Below, piece by piece: positions 26,241 to 33,099 of a stretch of DNA of 64,000 bases (positions are counted from its first letter, which is position 1; every line of letters begins with the position of its first letter). Source of the DNA: Spongiivirga sp046524175 (GTDB taxonomy: Bacteria; Bacteroidota; Bacteroidia; Flavobacteriales; Flavobacteriaceae); assembly GCF_046524175.1 (NCBI RefSeq), contig NZ_JBEFZF010000001.1:682001-746000 (forward strand), in the 5' to 3' direction. The notes under the pieces are model-generated. The model worked only from the letters and a program-made list of their open reading frames with translations. It was not told where the DNA came from and did not search any database. The position numbers and the translations under genes are program-made.

Positions 26241-27455
26241 CTAATTAGCATATTTTTTAATAACACTTTTACCCAATTGATACATATGCACCTCGTCAGG
26301 ACCATCGGCTAATCGAAGCATGCGGGCAGCTACAAAATAGTGTGCAAGTGGTGTATCTGGTCCTACACCTTTCCCTCCATGAATCTGTATCGCTCGGTCG
26401 ATCACCTTAAGTGCCATATTGGGTGCAACAATTTTAATCATCGCAATAAGATCTTTAGCTTCCTTATTTCCCGCCTTGTCCATTTTATCAGCAGCAGATA
26501 GCGTAAGTAATCTAGCCTGTTCCACATCGCATTTTGATTGTGCTATTTCTTGGCGAATACTACTGAAATCTTTGAATGTTTTGCCAAAGGCAATACGCTC
26601 CGCAGCTCTTTTAGACATTAATTCTAATGAGCGTTGTGCCATACCACATAAACGCATACAATGATGTATTCTACCCGGCCCTAAACGCCCTTGCGCTATT
26701 TCAAAACCTCGTCCTTCACCAAGTAACATATTTTCTTTAGGCACTCGTACATTCTCCAGAATGATCTCTGCGTGCCCTTCAGGAGAATCATAAAAACCAA
26801 AAACAGGTAATGGACGGATAATTTTTAACCCAGGCGTATCCATAGGAACCAAAATCATACTTTGCTGTTGATGTCTTGGAGCATTCGCATCCGTTTTTCC
26901 CATTACAATCGCTATTTTACAATGAGGATCCATACCACCGGAAGACCACCATTTACGACCATTAATCACATAGTCATCACTATCAAGTGTTATAGATGTT
27001 TCTATATTGGTTGCATCAGAAGATGCGACTTCAGGCTCTGTCATCAAAAAAGCGGAACGTATTTCGCCTTTCATTAAAGGATCTAACCACTTTTTTTGTT
27101 GATCCTTAGTCCCATATTTAGCTAATACCTCCATATTTCCAGTATCAGGCGCACTACAATTGAATACTTCAGAAGACCATAGTACACGGCCCATAATTTC
27201 GGCTAGAGAAGCATACTCTAAATTTGATAATCCTGGACTTAGTTCACCATAAGATCTTGGTAAAAACAAATTCCACAAACCTGCTTTCTTTGCTTTTTCT
27301 TTTAAGGCGTCAAGGCCAGGCCAACGTTTCCAATAGTTTTCAGGATTTGTGTTGAAAGCATATACTTCATGTTCTACGGGAAGAATATGCTCTTCCATAA
27401 ACATTTTTAGGTTTTGTTGAAGAGCTTTCGACTTTTCTGAATATTCAAAATTCAT
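26241..27455 (-). CDS. Acyl-CoA dehydrogenase, ACAD11-like
   Basis: 404 residues, FAD-dependent acyl-CoA dehydrogenase fold. Blocks FNCSAPDTGNMEVLAKYG, MTEPEVASSDATNIE, WWSSGGMDPHCKIAIVMGKT, LVPMDTPGLKIIRPLPVFG and EGRGFEIAQGRLGPGRIHHCMR match the dehydrogenase half of human ACAD11 nearly word for word as I recall it. In that pathway the enzyme removes the phosphate from a 4-phosphoacyl-CoA to yield an enoyl-CoA, rather than carrying out plain dehydrogenation. Gene order dehydrogenase then kinase, 14 bp apart, reverses the domain order of the eukaryotic fusion. Confidence 0.88.
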   Translation of the reverse strand: MNFEYSEKSKALQQNLKMFMEEHILPVEHEVYAFNTNPENYWKRWPGLDALKEKAKKAGLWNLFLPRSYGELSPGLSNLEYASLAEIMGRVLWSSEVFNCSAPDTGNMEVLAKYGTKDQQKKWLDPLMKGEIRSAFLMTEPEVASSDATNIETSITLDSDDYVINGRKWWSSGGMDPHCKIAIVMGKTDANAPRHQQQSMILVPMDTPGLKIIRPLPVFGFYDSPEGHAEIILENVRVPKENMLLGEGRGFEIAQGRLGPGRIHHCMRLCGMAQRSLELMSKRAAERIAFGKTFKDFSSIRQEIAQSKCDVEQARLLTLSAADKMDKAGNKEAKDLIAMIKIVAPNMALKVIDRAIQIHGGKGVGPDTPLAHYFVAARMLRLADGPDEVHMYQLGKSVIKKYAN

Positions 27456-27472
27456 TAGTGGTTGTTTTTTAT

Positions 27473-28246
27473 TTAACCTGCAATCATATAACCTCCATCA
27501 GCTGTATAAACACCTCCTGTCATATATGTACCCGCGTCAGATGCCAATAAACAGACTATTCCTTCCATTTCTTCTGGCATCCCCATACGACCCGATGGCA
27601 ATGCGCGCTCTACCTTTTGTAGAATTTTCTCGTTGGACCATAATGCTTGGCTAAATTTTGTCTTTATTAATCCCGGACACAACACATTTGCTCGCACACC
27701 ATGTTGCCCCCACTCTTTTGCTTGATTTTTGGTAAGCATTAACATTGCAGCCTTACTAGTACTATATAAGCCTAGTCCCATACCAGGAGTTAGCGCTTCA
27801 ACAGATGCTATGTTGATAATACTACCGCCTTTTCTTTTCCGCATACTGGGCAATACCAAATTTGACAGCATCCAAGGAGCTTTTACATTTACATCCATAA
27901 TTTTATCAAAGACACTTTCATCAGCTTCTTCAATCGGTCCAAAAACAGGATTAATGGCAGCATTGTTGACCAAAATATCGATCCCACCAAGCTGTTCAAT
28001 AGTTTTATCCACAAGTGCTTTTCTCTGGTCTTCTTTTCCAATATGACAGGCAATACCAGTTGCTTTTAGCCCTTCATTTTTAAACTCATTTGCTACAGCC
28101 TCACAAGCGTCTTGGTCTCGACTGCTTATGACTACATGAGCTCCGTTTTCTGCTAATCCTTTTGCTATTGCTTTGCCAATACCTTTACTCGATCCCGTTA
28201 TAATCGCGATTTTGCCATGAAGGTCAAATTGTTGTTTTATATTCAT
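27473..28246 (-). CDS. SDR oxidoreductase
   Basis: 257 residues, classical SDR: TGSSKGIGKAIAKGLA, a Ser-Ser-Arg after strand 2 (VVISSRD) that favours NADP, NNAAINPVFGP, Ser in INIASVEAL and catalytic YSTSK. Looks like a carbonyl reductase of the DHRS4 style. By analogy with LvaD of the levulinate pathway it could reduce or oxidise the 4-keto/4-hydroxy position of an acyl-CoA; that is inference from context. It lies 19 bp after the long acyl-CoA dehydrogenase gene. Confidence 0.85.
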   Translation of the reverse strand: MNIKQQFDLHGKIAIITGSSKGIGKAIAKGLAENGAHVVISSRDQDACEAVANEFKNEGLKATGIACHIGKEDQRKALVDKTIEQLGGIDILVNNAAINPVFGPIEEADESVFDKIMDVNVKAPWMLSNLVLPSMRKRKGGSIINIASVEALTPGMGLGLYSTSKAAMLMLTKNQAKEWGQHGVRANVLCPGLIKTKFSQALWSNEKILQKVERALPSGRMGMPEEMEGIVCLLASDAGTYMTGGVYTADGGYMIAG

Positions 28247-28265
28247 TTAGTATGATCGTTTAATT

Positions 28266-30080
28266 TTAGATAAAGACTTTTTTATCTGTCTTCACCGTTA
28301 AGGTTTCGTCATCCATTAATGCTTCCGCTAAACTTGTAGTTTTGGTAAGCTCATATTTAAAATAGAATTTCATCGCATGAATTTTACTCTCATAAAACTC
28401 AGCCGAATGTGAAGTATCACCAGAAACAAGACTTATACTAGCTTGAGTTGCCATATCAAGCCATAACCAGCTAATGGTAATATGACTAAAGAACTCCATA
28501 AATAAGTTAGCATCCGCTAAATAACGTTCATAATTTCCTTTTTGCGCATATCGCATTAAAGAGCCTATTACTTCTTGTGCCAATTTTAGTTTTTCACCTA
28601 GTTTCTTCGCATAAGGAGCCAACTCGTTGTAATTTGCCGCTTTACCAATAGTTTCCATTATTTCAGCGGATAATAGTTGCAGTGCTTTTCCATTTTCCAT
28701 TGGCACTTTTCTACCTAGTAAATCTTGAGACTGTATACCGGTAGTTCCCTCATAAATAGAGAAAATTCTAATATCACGATGGTATTGCTGTAAAATAAAG
28801 TCTTCACAAAAACCATAGCCTCCTAGTACCTGAAGTCCGTTTGTTACACTTAGTGCACCAGCTTCCGAAGGGAAGGTTTTTACAATGGGAATAAGAATTT
28901 CTAATAAGAGTTTGGCTTTCTGTTTTTCATCTTCGTTTTTAGAAGATTCTAGTATGTCCTGATATCTTGCAGCTAATAAAATGAGACTAATAGAACCTTC
29001 GGCAATTGATTTTTGAAGTAGCAACATTCTACGCACGTCAGGGTGCTCTATAATTAGGCTTTGACCTTCGTTAGGGTTTTTCTTACCGGAACTTTGTAGC
29101 TTACGTCCTTGTGGTCGTTCATTAGCATACTGCAATGAAGCCTGATATGCAGCCATAGCAATCGCAGCAGCACCTCGACCAACACCAATTCGAGCCCCGT
29201 TCATCATCATAAACATATATTTTAAACCTTGGTTTGCTTCTCCTACTAACCAGCCTTTACAATCGCCAGAATCACCAAAGCCTAAATGGGTCGTACAGTA
29301 ACCTTTTTGACCCATTTTCTGAAAATCAGCTACTGTTGTTACATCGTTTGACTCTAAATTACCATTTTCCGTTATTCGATTTTTAGGAACCACAAATAAT
29401 GAAATTCCTTTTGTTCCAGCAGGTGCCCCTTCTATTCTAGCAAGTACTAAATGCACTACATTTTCTGCATATTGATAATCACCTCCTGAAATAAATATTT
29501 TTTGTCCGCTAATATGATAATGATCATCAGCAGCGGGTGTGGCTTTTGTTACAATATCTGATAATGAGCTTCCTGCCTGTGGTTCTGTTAAGCACATGGT
29601 TCCGCCCCATTGTCCGGATAACATATTAGGAACGTAGGCTTCATTAAGCTCTTTATTGGCAAAGTGGACAATTAGCTCAGCGGCTCCTTGAGTAAGACCA
29701 GCATAACCGGGTAAATGATTGTTAGCAGCATCCTGGATATACGTAGCTGCTGTGTGAACCATAAACGGTATTTGTAGTCCCCCAGCTTCATAATCGAATG
29801 GAGCAGCAATCAAACCCATTTCACCTCCTTTTTTCATCATGACATCAACCTGTTTATGAACGATGACGGTACCATCTTTATGATGAGCTGGAGTTTCATC
29901 CATTTCCTTAAAATATGGGAATAACTCTCTGTCAGAAAATTCTTTGACAGAATCAAGAAATAAGTCTAATGATTCATGGTCGTGATCAACAAATCGATCA
30001 TTTGATAAGATGCTTTCTAAGTCGTGAACTTCATAAAGTAGAAATTTCAACGTCTCCATGTCAATATAAGTAGATGCCAT
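28266..30080 (-). CDS. Acyl-CoA dehydrogenase, long form with C-terminal extension (DmdC/FadE type)
   Basis: 604 residues, about 200 more than a standard acyl-CoA dehydrogenase. CLTEPQAGSSLSDIVTKA is the FAD/substrate loop, and the catalytic Glu lies in SIYEGTTGIQSQDLLGRK. The C-terminal roughly 130 residues form the extra helical domain found in DmdC (3-methylmercaptopropionyl-CoA dehydrogenase) and some FadE enzymes. First gene of the cluster; it would carry out the first oxidation of the acyl-CoA. No acyl-CoA ligase or thiolase is present in the window, so those steps must come from elsewhere. Confidence 0.88.
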   Translation of the reverse strand: MASTYIDMETLKFLLYEVHDLESILSNDRFVDHDHESLDLFLDSVKEFSDRELFPYFKEMDETPAHHKDGTVIVHKQVDVMMKKGGEMGLIAAPFDYEAGGLQIPFMVHTAATYIQDAANNHLPGYAGLTQGAAELIVHFANKELNEAYVPNMLSGQWGGTMCLTEPQAGSSLSDIVTKATPAADDHYHISGQKIFISGGDYQYAENVVHLVLARIEGAPAGTKGISLFVVPKNRITENGNLESNDVTTVADFQKMGQKGYCTTHLGFGDSGDCKGWLVGEANQGLKYMFMMMNGARIGVGRGAAAIAMAAYQASLQYANERPQGRKLQSSGKKNPNEGQSLIIEHPDVRRMLLLQKSIAEGSISLILLAARYQDILESSKNEDEKQKAKLLLEILIPIVKTFPSEAGALSVTNGLQVLGGYGFCEDFILQQYHRDIRIFSIYEGTTGIQSQDLLGRKVPMENGKALQLLSAEIMETIGKAANYNELAPYAKKLGEKLKLAQEVIGSLMRYAQKGNYERYLADANLFMEFFSHITISWLWLDMATQASISLVSGDTSHSAEFYESKIHAMKFYFKYELTKTTSLAEALMDDETLTVKTDKKVFI

Positions 30081-30143
30081 AACAACGCTTTTTATTAAGT
30101 ATTACTAACTAAACAATAAAGTAAAGGATATTTTGTTGGATTC

Positions 30144-30163
30144 TTATTAAACCTGTTTAATAA
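30144..30163. promoter_or_regulatory. 20-bp palindrome upstream of the catabolic operon
   Basis: Perfect inverted repeat TTATTAAAC-CT-GTTTAATAA, 64 bp upstream of the first gene of the operon (ATG at 30080) and 100 bp downstream of the Crp/Fnr gene. Size and symmetry fit a dimeric regulator site (TetR or Crp/Fnr type). No T tract follows, so it is not a terminator. Confidence 0.55.
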
Positions 30164-30262
30164 ATAACGATTTGATATCGATGATGGTTTCGAATCTCGA
30201 TAAGTGTCTTTGCTTTATTTTAAAAAGGAATTTCTTGTCTTAGGGGCACTGACACTAATTGC

Positions 30263-30835
30263 TTATTTTCTTGCTACTCGCTTTCTAATTTTCGAAAGTC
30301 CAACGGGAGTGATTCCTAAATAAGAAGCAATCAAGTATTGGGGTAAACGCTGAAAAAGATCCGGTCTTTTATCTAATAATTTTATATAGCGTTCCTGGTT
30401 CGTAAGTGTTTTCAAATCATTTGTTTTTTGAAATATCTTTACAAATGCTTCTTGCATAGATATTCTACCAAAACGTTCTAGATCATGTGAAAAATTGTAA
30501 GATTTAATTACATCTTCTTTCAAGATCATTTGAACAATACAATTCTCCGTCGCCTTTACATAATTTTCAGAAGGAACATTCTCTATATAGGAGTATAAGT
30601 CCGTAAAAAAAGTATTATCTGTAAAAAATTCCATTACATGAATTCCCAGATCATCCTCTGTGTAATAACATACACAACCTTTTTCAAGAAAGTAAAAATG
30701 ATTCACAAACTGACCAGGTTTGATAATGAACTCTCCTTTTTTAAAATGTTTTTCTTTATAAAATTGAAGACCATAGGTAAGATCCTGATCAGAGACCGAA
30801 GTATAAGAGCGTATTTTTCTTTTTAAATTATCCAA
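30263..30835 (-). CDS. Crp/Fnr family transcriptional regulator
   Basis: 190 residues; the frame has no suitable ATG, so TTG 30835 (MDNLKRKIRSY) is taken as start. N-terminal cyclic-nucleotide-binding-like beta roll (FKKGEFIIKPGQFVNHFYFLEKGCVCYY), long dimer helix, and C-terminal winged helix with LPQYLIASYLGITPVGLSKIRKR as the recognition element. There are no Fnr-type N-terminal Cys, and the cAMP-contact residues of Crp are not kept, so the ligand is unknown. It sits directly upstream of the catabolic operon on the same strand and is the nearest candidate regulator. Confidence 0.85.
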   Translation of the reverse strand: MDNLKRKIRSYTSVSDQDLTYGLQFYKEKHFKKGEFIIKPGQFVNHFYFLEKGCVCYYTEDDLGIHVMEFFTDNTFFTDLYSYIENVPSENYVKATENCIVQMILKEDVIKSYNFSHDLERFGRISMQEAFVKIFQKTNDLKTLTNQERYIKLLDKRPDLFQRLPQYLIASYLGITPVGLSKIRKRVARK

Positions 30836-30901
30836 TTTGAATAGATAGTAGGACTTGAAAACTGCCTTCTTTAGCGATCCTTAAAATACGATTTTAAAAA
30901 T

Positions 30902-31039
30902 CTAAATATTTTGTAGCACTATTCCATTCTGATGTAGCAAATCATATAAAGATTTCTCGAAACTGTAGCGCATTTCTGTGAAACTAACTTCTAGGTAAAG
31001 CGGGTTACCCATATAATCTTTGTACGGTGTGTATGACAT
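30902..31039 (-). CDS. Possible 45-residue small protein
   Basis: ATG 31039 to TAG 30902, 45 residues beginning MSYTPYKDYMGNPLYLEVSF. The composition (Tyr, Leu, charged residues) is protein-like and unlike random translation of the AT-rich surroundings. A perfect 15-bp palindrome lies 25 bp upstream of the start. No relative recognised; the gap 30836-31272 otherwise holds only that palindrome and the MarR gene terminator. Confidence 0.4.
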   Translation of the reverse strand: MSYTPYKDYMGNPLYLEVSFTEMRYSFEKSLYDLLHQNGIVLQNI

Positions 31040-31063
31040 TGTTTTTGGTGATGGGGGTTATAC

Positions 31064-31078
31064 TGTCAAAGTTTGACA
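31064..31078. promoter_or_regulatory. TGTCAAA-G-TTTGACA palindrome
   Basis: Perfect 7-bp inverted repeat around a single G, located between the MarR terminator and the 45-residue reading frame. Looks like an operator; the binding protein is unknown. Confidence 0.5.
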
Positions 31079-31200
31079 ATTTATAACTCAAATCCAAATC
31101 ATTTCATAATTCTTTCACACTTAGTTATTAACTGTACTTAAGAGTTATTTTGAATAGAAAAAATATTCTTTTTAGATCTATTTTTGAGAGTTTGTTCCAT

Positions 31201-31244
31201 AAAAAAGGATGGTAAGTTGATTTGGGGAACACTTACCATCCTTT
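31201..31244 (-). terminator. Terminator of the first MarR gene (GATTTGGG-loop hairpin 1)
   Basis: 14-bp perfect stem AAAGGATGGTAAGT (31204-31217) / ACTTACCATCCTTT (31231-31244) with six T on the - strand after it. The loop contains GATTTGGG (+ strand), shared with two other hairpins in this island. Confidence 0.85.
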
Positions 31245-31272
31245 CACAACAGGTTAAGTTGGGGGATTATTG

Positions 31273-31707
31273 TTAACGAATACGCTCTAACATTTCCATC
31301 ATTTTTTTTGCTTCCGTTTCATCAATACTCGTTTTATAAAGTTTAGACATGATCATTTTTATTTCAGGAATAAGTTTTTTGATCATATCATAACCAGTTT
31401 TAGAAAGAACGACATCCATTTTTCTTCTGTTTTCTGCAGAAAGGGTTCTTTTAACCAATTTCTTTTTTACCAATCGGTCGATCAACCTAGTTATGTCCGA
31501 ATTAGTATGCGGAATTTTCCTTTTTATACCTCCAACTGACATTGGAGACGGATTCGATCTAAACAACATCTCAAGAATGTTATACTGTGTCATTGTAAGA
31601 CCATATTGCTTTAAATGATTTACAATTTTAGCTTCAATATAGCTACCGGTTCGCATAATATGCGAAGCAAGCTGCTGTTCAATTTTATGGGGCAAGTTGT
31701 GTTTCAT
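31273..31707 (-). CDS. MarR family transcriptional regulator (copy 1)
   Basis: 144 residues, winged helix. Dimer helix 1 (about 8-33), then NILEMLFRSNPSPMSVGGIKRKIPHTNSDITRLIDRLVKKKLVKRTLSAENRRKMDVVLSKTG, with the recognition helix around NSDITRLIDRLV and the wing RTLSAENRRKMDV. It is a clear paralogue of the MarR at 33096-33521 (shared IMxTGxxIxAKIxxHLxxYGLT, NxDITRLxDRL and LSxxNRRxM). The -7 box ends 5 bp before the ATG, so the mRNA may be almost leaderless. An operator shared with two other promoters lies just upstream, suggesting autoregulation. Confidence 0.9.
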   Translation of the reverse strand: MKHNLPHKIEQQLASHIMRTGSYIEAKIVNHLKQYGLTMTQYNILEMLFRSNPSPMSVGGIKRKIPHTNSDITRLIDRLVKKKLVKRTLSAENRRKMDVVLSKTGYDMIKKLIPEIKMIMSKLYKTSIDETEAKKMMEMLERIR

Positions 31708-31711
31708 AGGT

Positions 31712-31757
31712 TAAACGTACTAACTTTTATTGTTAGCTACAAAATTTGTGACTAACA
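31712..31757 (-). promoter_or_regulatory. Promoter and operator O1 of MarR copy 1
   Basis: Operator 31731-31757: TGTT-N4-ACAAA-A-TTTGT-N4-AACA. On the - strand the TTTG inside the core (31743-31740) is the -33 box, 20 bp from a -7 box TACGTTTA (31719-31712). Extended arms ATTGTTAG / CTAACAAT make this the most symmetric copy. Confidence 0.7.
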
Positions 31758-31863
31758 ATTGGATAAAAGCATTTAATATTTAGGTGAAATGAAAAATTTT
31801 ATGTAATCAACTGATTTAAAAATATTTAAAAACAAAACCTTAAGTTTTTATTTAACAAATTGT

Positions 31864-32022
31864 TTAACCAAACTTTGGTGGTTTCGCTTTCAACTCAGTT
31901 GATAACAATTTTTCGGTTTTTGGAGTATAGCCATCCGCTATACTATCGGGAGCACAAGATGCAAACAATAGCAGGGCAACTACAGTAAGCGAAATAAGTG
32001 CGATCAATTTTTTTACTCGCAT
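31864..32022 (-). CDS. Small lipoprotein, 52 residues
   Basis: ATG 32022 to TAA 31864. MRVKKLIALISLTVVALLLF is a signal sequence with basic start and hydrophobic core, followed by the lipobox A-S-C with acylated Cys23. The mature peptide is about 30 residues (APDSIADGYTPKTEKLL and a Lys/Pro-rich end), so it is a tiny membrane-anchored lipoprotein. It lies 35 bp beyond a hairpin that follows the 69-residue membrane protein gene, and upstream of operator O1. Read-through from the upstream promoter O2 is the likely source of its mRNA. No known family. Confidence 0.65.
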   Translation of the reverse strand: MRVKKLIALISLTVVALLLFASCAPDSIADGYTPKTEKLLSTELKAKPPKFG

Positions 32023-32052
32023 AAGTTTGTAATAGGTTAAGATTAATTGTTG

Positions 32053-32093
32053 AAAAAGAATGGTGAAACGATTTGGGAGTGTCTCACCATTCT
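32053..32093 (-). terminator. Hairpin/terminator after the 69-residue gene (GATTTGGG-loop hairpin 2)
   Basis: 10-bp stem AGAATGGTGA (32057-32066) / TCACCATTCT (32084-32093), five T following on the - strand, loop with GATTTGGG on the + strand. Located between the small membrane protein gene and the lipoprotein gene, so it may attenuate the latter. Confidence 0.75.
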
Positions 32094-32128
32094 ATAACAG
32101 CACTGGTCAAGATTGGTAATACAAAAGG

Positions 32129-32338
32129 TTAAATGGTTGGGTTTAACCTTGTGATTAAGTTTCTTCCAAATATTGAAAGGCCATTAATCGAATTCACAGC
32201 AAAGTTCTTTGAATATCTCTTGTATGCTTTTCTAAACTCTTTTGTGAAAATTAGCATTGCCGCGTAGAACACAAAAGAGAAGGCTGCCAATAAAAACAAC
32301 GCAAGCATATTAGATAAGAGCACTTCTAGGTAATACAT
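32129..32338 (-). CDS. Small membrane protein, 69 residues
   Basis: MYYLEVLLSNMLALFLLAAFS starts one long membrane segment (about residues 5-32), followed by a basic amphipathic stretch (TKEFRKAYKRYSKN) and a polar tail. One membrane helix with the positive part on the cytosolic side. No known domain. Its promoter, about 92 nt upstream, contains the operator also found before both MarR genes, so it is a likely target of those regulators. A 5' leader of that length and the following hairpin are notable for so small a gene. Confidence 0.6.
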   Translation of the reverse strand: MYYLEVLLSNMLALFLLAAFSFVFYAAMLIFTKEFRKAYKRYSKNFAVNSINGLSIFGRNLITRLNPTI

Positions 32339-32435
32339 TATGTTTGATTTAGGGTTTAGTTTGTTTTGTTTTGCAATGATTTATTACGACTATCTTAAAG
32401 TATTAGTTTAAATAAATATTGTTGCAAACACAATT

Positions 32436-32480
32436 CAAACATATCCGATAAAATGTCTGCTACAAAATTTGTGTCGAACA
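32436..32480 (-). promoter_or_regulatory. Promoter and operator O2 of the small membrane protein gene
   Basis: Operator 32454-32480: TGTC-N4-ACAAA-A-TTTGT-N4-AACA. - strand promoter: -33 TTTG (32466-32463), 19-bp spacer, -7 TATGTTTG (32443-32436), a perfect match to TTTG-N19-TAnnTTTG. Confidence 0.75.
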
Positions 32481-32898
32481 TTTAGATGAAATCCCGTCAA
32501 TTTTCGGTGAAAAACTCTTTTTTGAAGAAAATAAGGTGCGATTTTGAAAAATATTACCTTTCGAAATACCTATGAACAGTGGGATTGAAGAGTTATCAAC
32601 ATGTTATTAACCGATAAAATCTTGCAGGATATCGGATTGCATAACTCGATAAAGCAGATTAAAGTTGATTCTATTTTGGAAGCGAATACTACTTAATACA
32701 GTTGTCCTATTTAATAATAATATCCACGTGCTGTAGTAGGCTTACATAACAAAGTGAATCATCTTTTGTTCGAATGACACTATTTATGCTAGTGTTCTAA
32801 CCAAAACCATTAATTCATATACCTCCAACCAATGCTTTCAGGAACTGTGAAGAAAATATAGTGGTTACAGAGGTGAAATAAAAAGAAGAAATGATCTT
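32481..32898. other. Gene-free stretch in the MarR island
   Basis: About 420 bp between operator O2 and the terminator of the second MarR unit. I see no supported gene. A 31-codon + strand frame (32601-32696, MLLTDKILQDIGLHN...) is the longest thing with some protein-like look, and could be a remnant; nothing confirms it. Confidence 0.4.
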
Positions 32899-32954
32899 AA
32901 AAAAATAAGCGTCCAAGTAAATGTACTTAAGTATAAGCAGATTTACCTGAACGC
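32899..32954 (-). terminator. Terminator of the second MarR unit
   Basis: 14-bp inverted repeat 32909-32922 / 32941-32954 (GCGTCCAAGTAAAT / ATTTACCTGAACGC) with two mismatches on the + strand that become G-U pairs in - strand RNA, followed there by a T-rich tract. The wobble pattern shows it is meant to be read on the - strand. Confidence 0.75.
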
Positions 32955-32991
32955 CTGACAACTAGAAACGGACTACATTAGTCCTTTGTAG

Positions 32992-33025
32992 ATGACGAGC
33001 AAAGATTTGGGATCAATCTCGCCAT
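32992..33025 (-). other. GATTTGGG-loop hairpin 3
   Basis: ATGACGAG (32992-32999) / CTCGCCAT (33018-33025) stem with one mismatch around GATTTGGG (33004-33011). Diverged third member of the hairpins at 31204 and 32057. It overlaps the 3' end of the 28-residue gene and has no T tract. Confidence 0.5.
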
Positions 33026-33099
33026 TGTTTTATTTGTTTCACAAGCAGCGCTCCGCTTAAAATAAGCATGGCTATGAGAAATACATTATACACAATCAT
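33013..33099 (-). CDS. 28-residue single-helix membrane peptide coupled to MarR copy 2
   Basis: ATG 33099 overlaps the MarR stop as ATGA, the classic translational coupling signal, and the frame ends at TGA 33013. The peptide is mostly one membrane helix (residues 3-20, VYNVFLIAMLILSGALLV) with a basic end KQIKQW. Its 3' codons lie inside hairpin 3. The overlap and clean helix argue for a real microprotein; no relative recognised. Confidence 0.55.
   Translation of the reverse strand: MIVYNVFLIAMLILSGALLVKQIKQWRD

Noticed and set aside
27729..28046. 105-codon antisense frame in an SDR gene
   Set aside because: Shadow of a conserved SDR coding region.
32601..32696. 31-codon + strand frame in the MarR island
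   Set aside because: No start context, operator or coupling; too short to support without conservation data.
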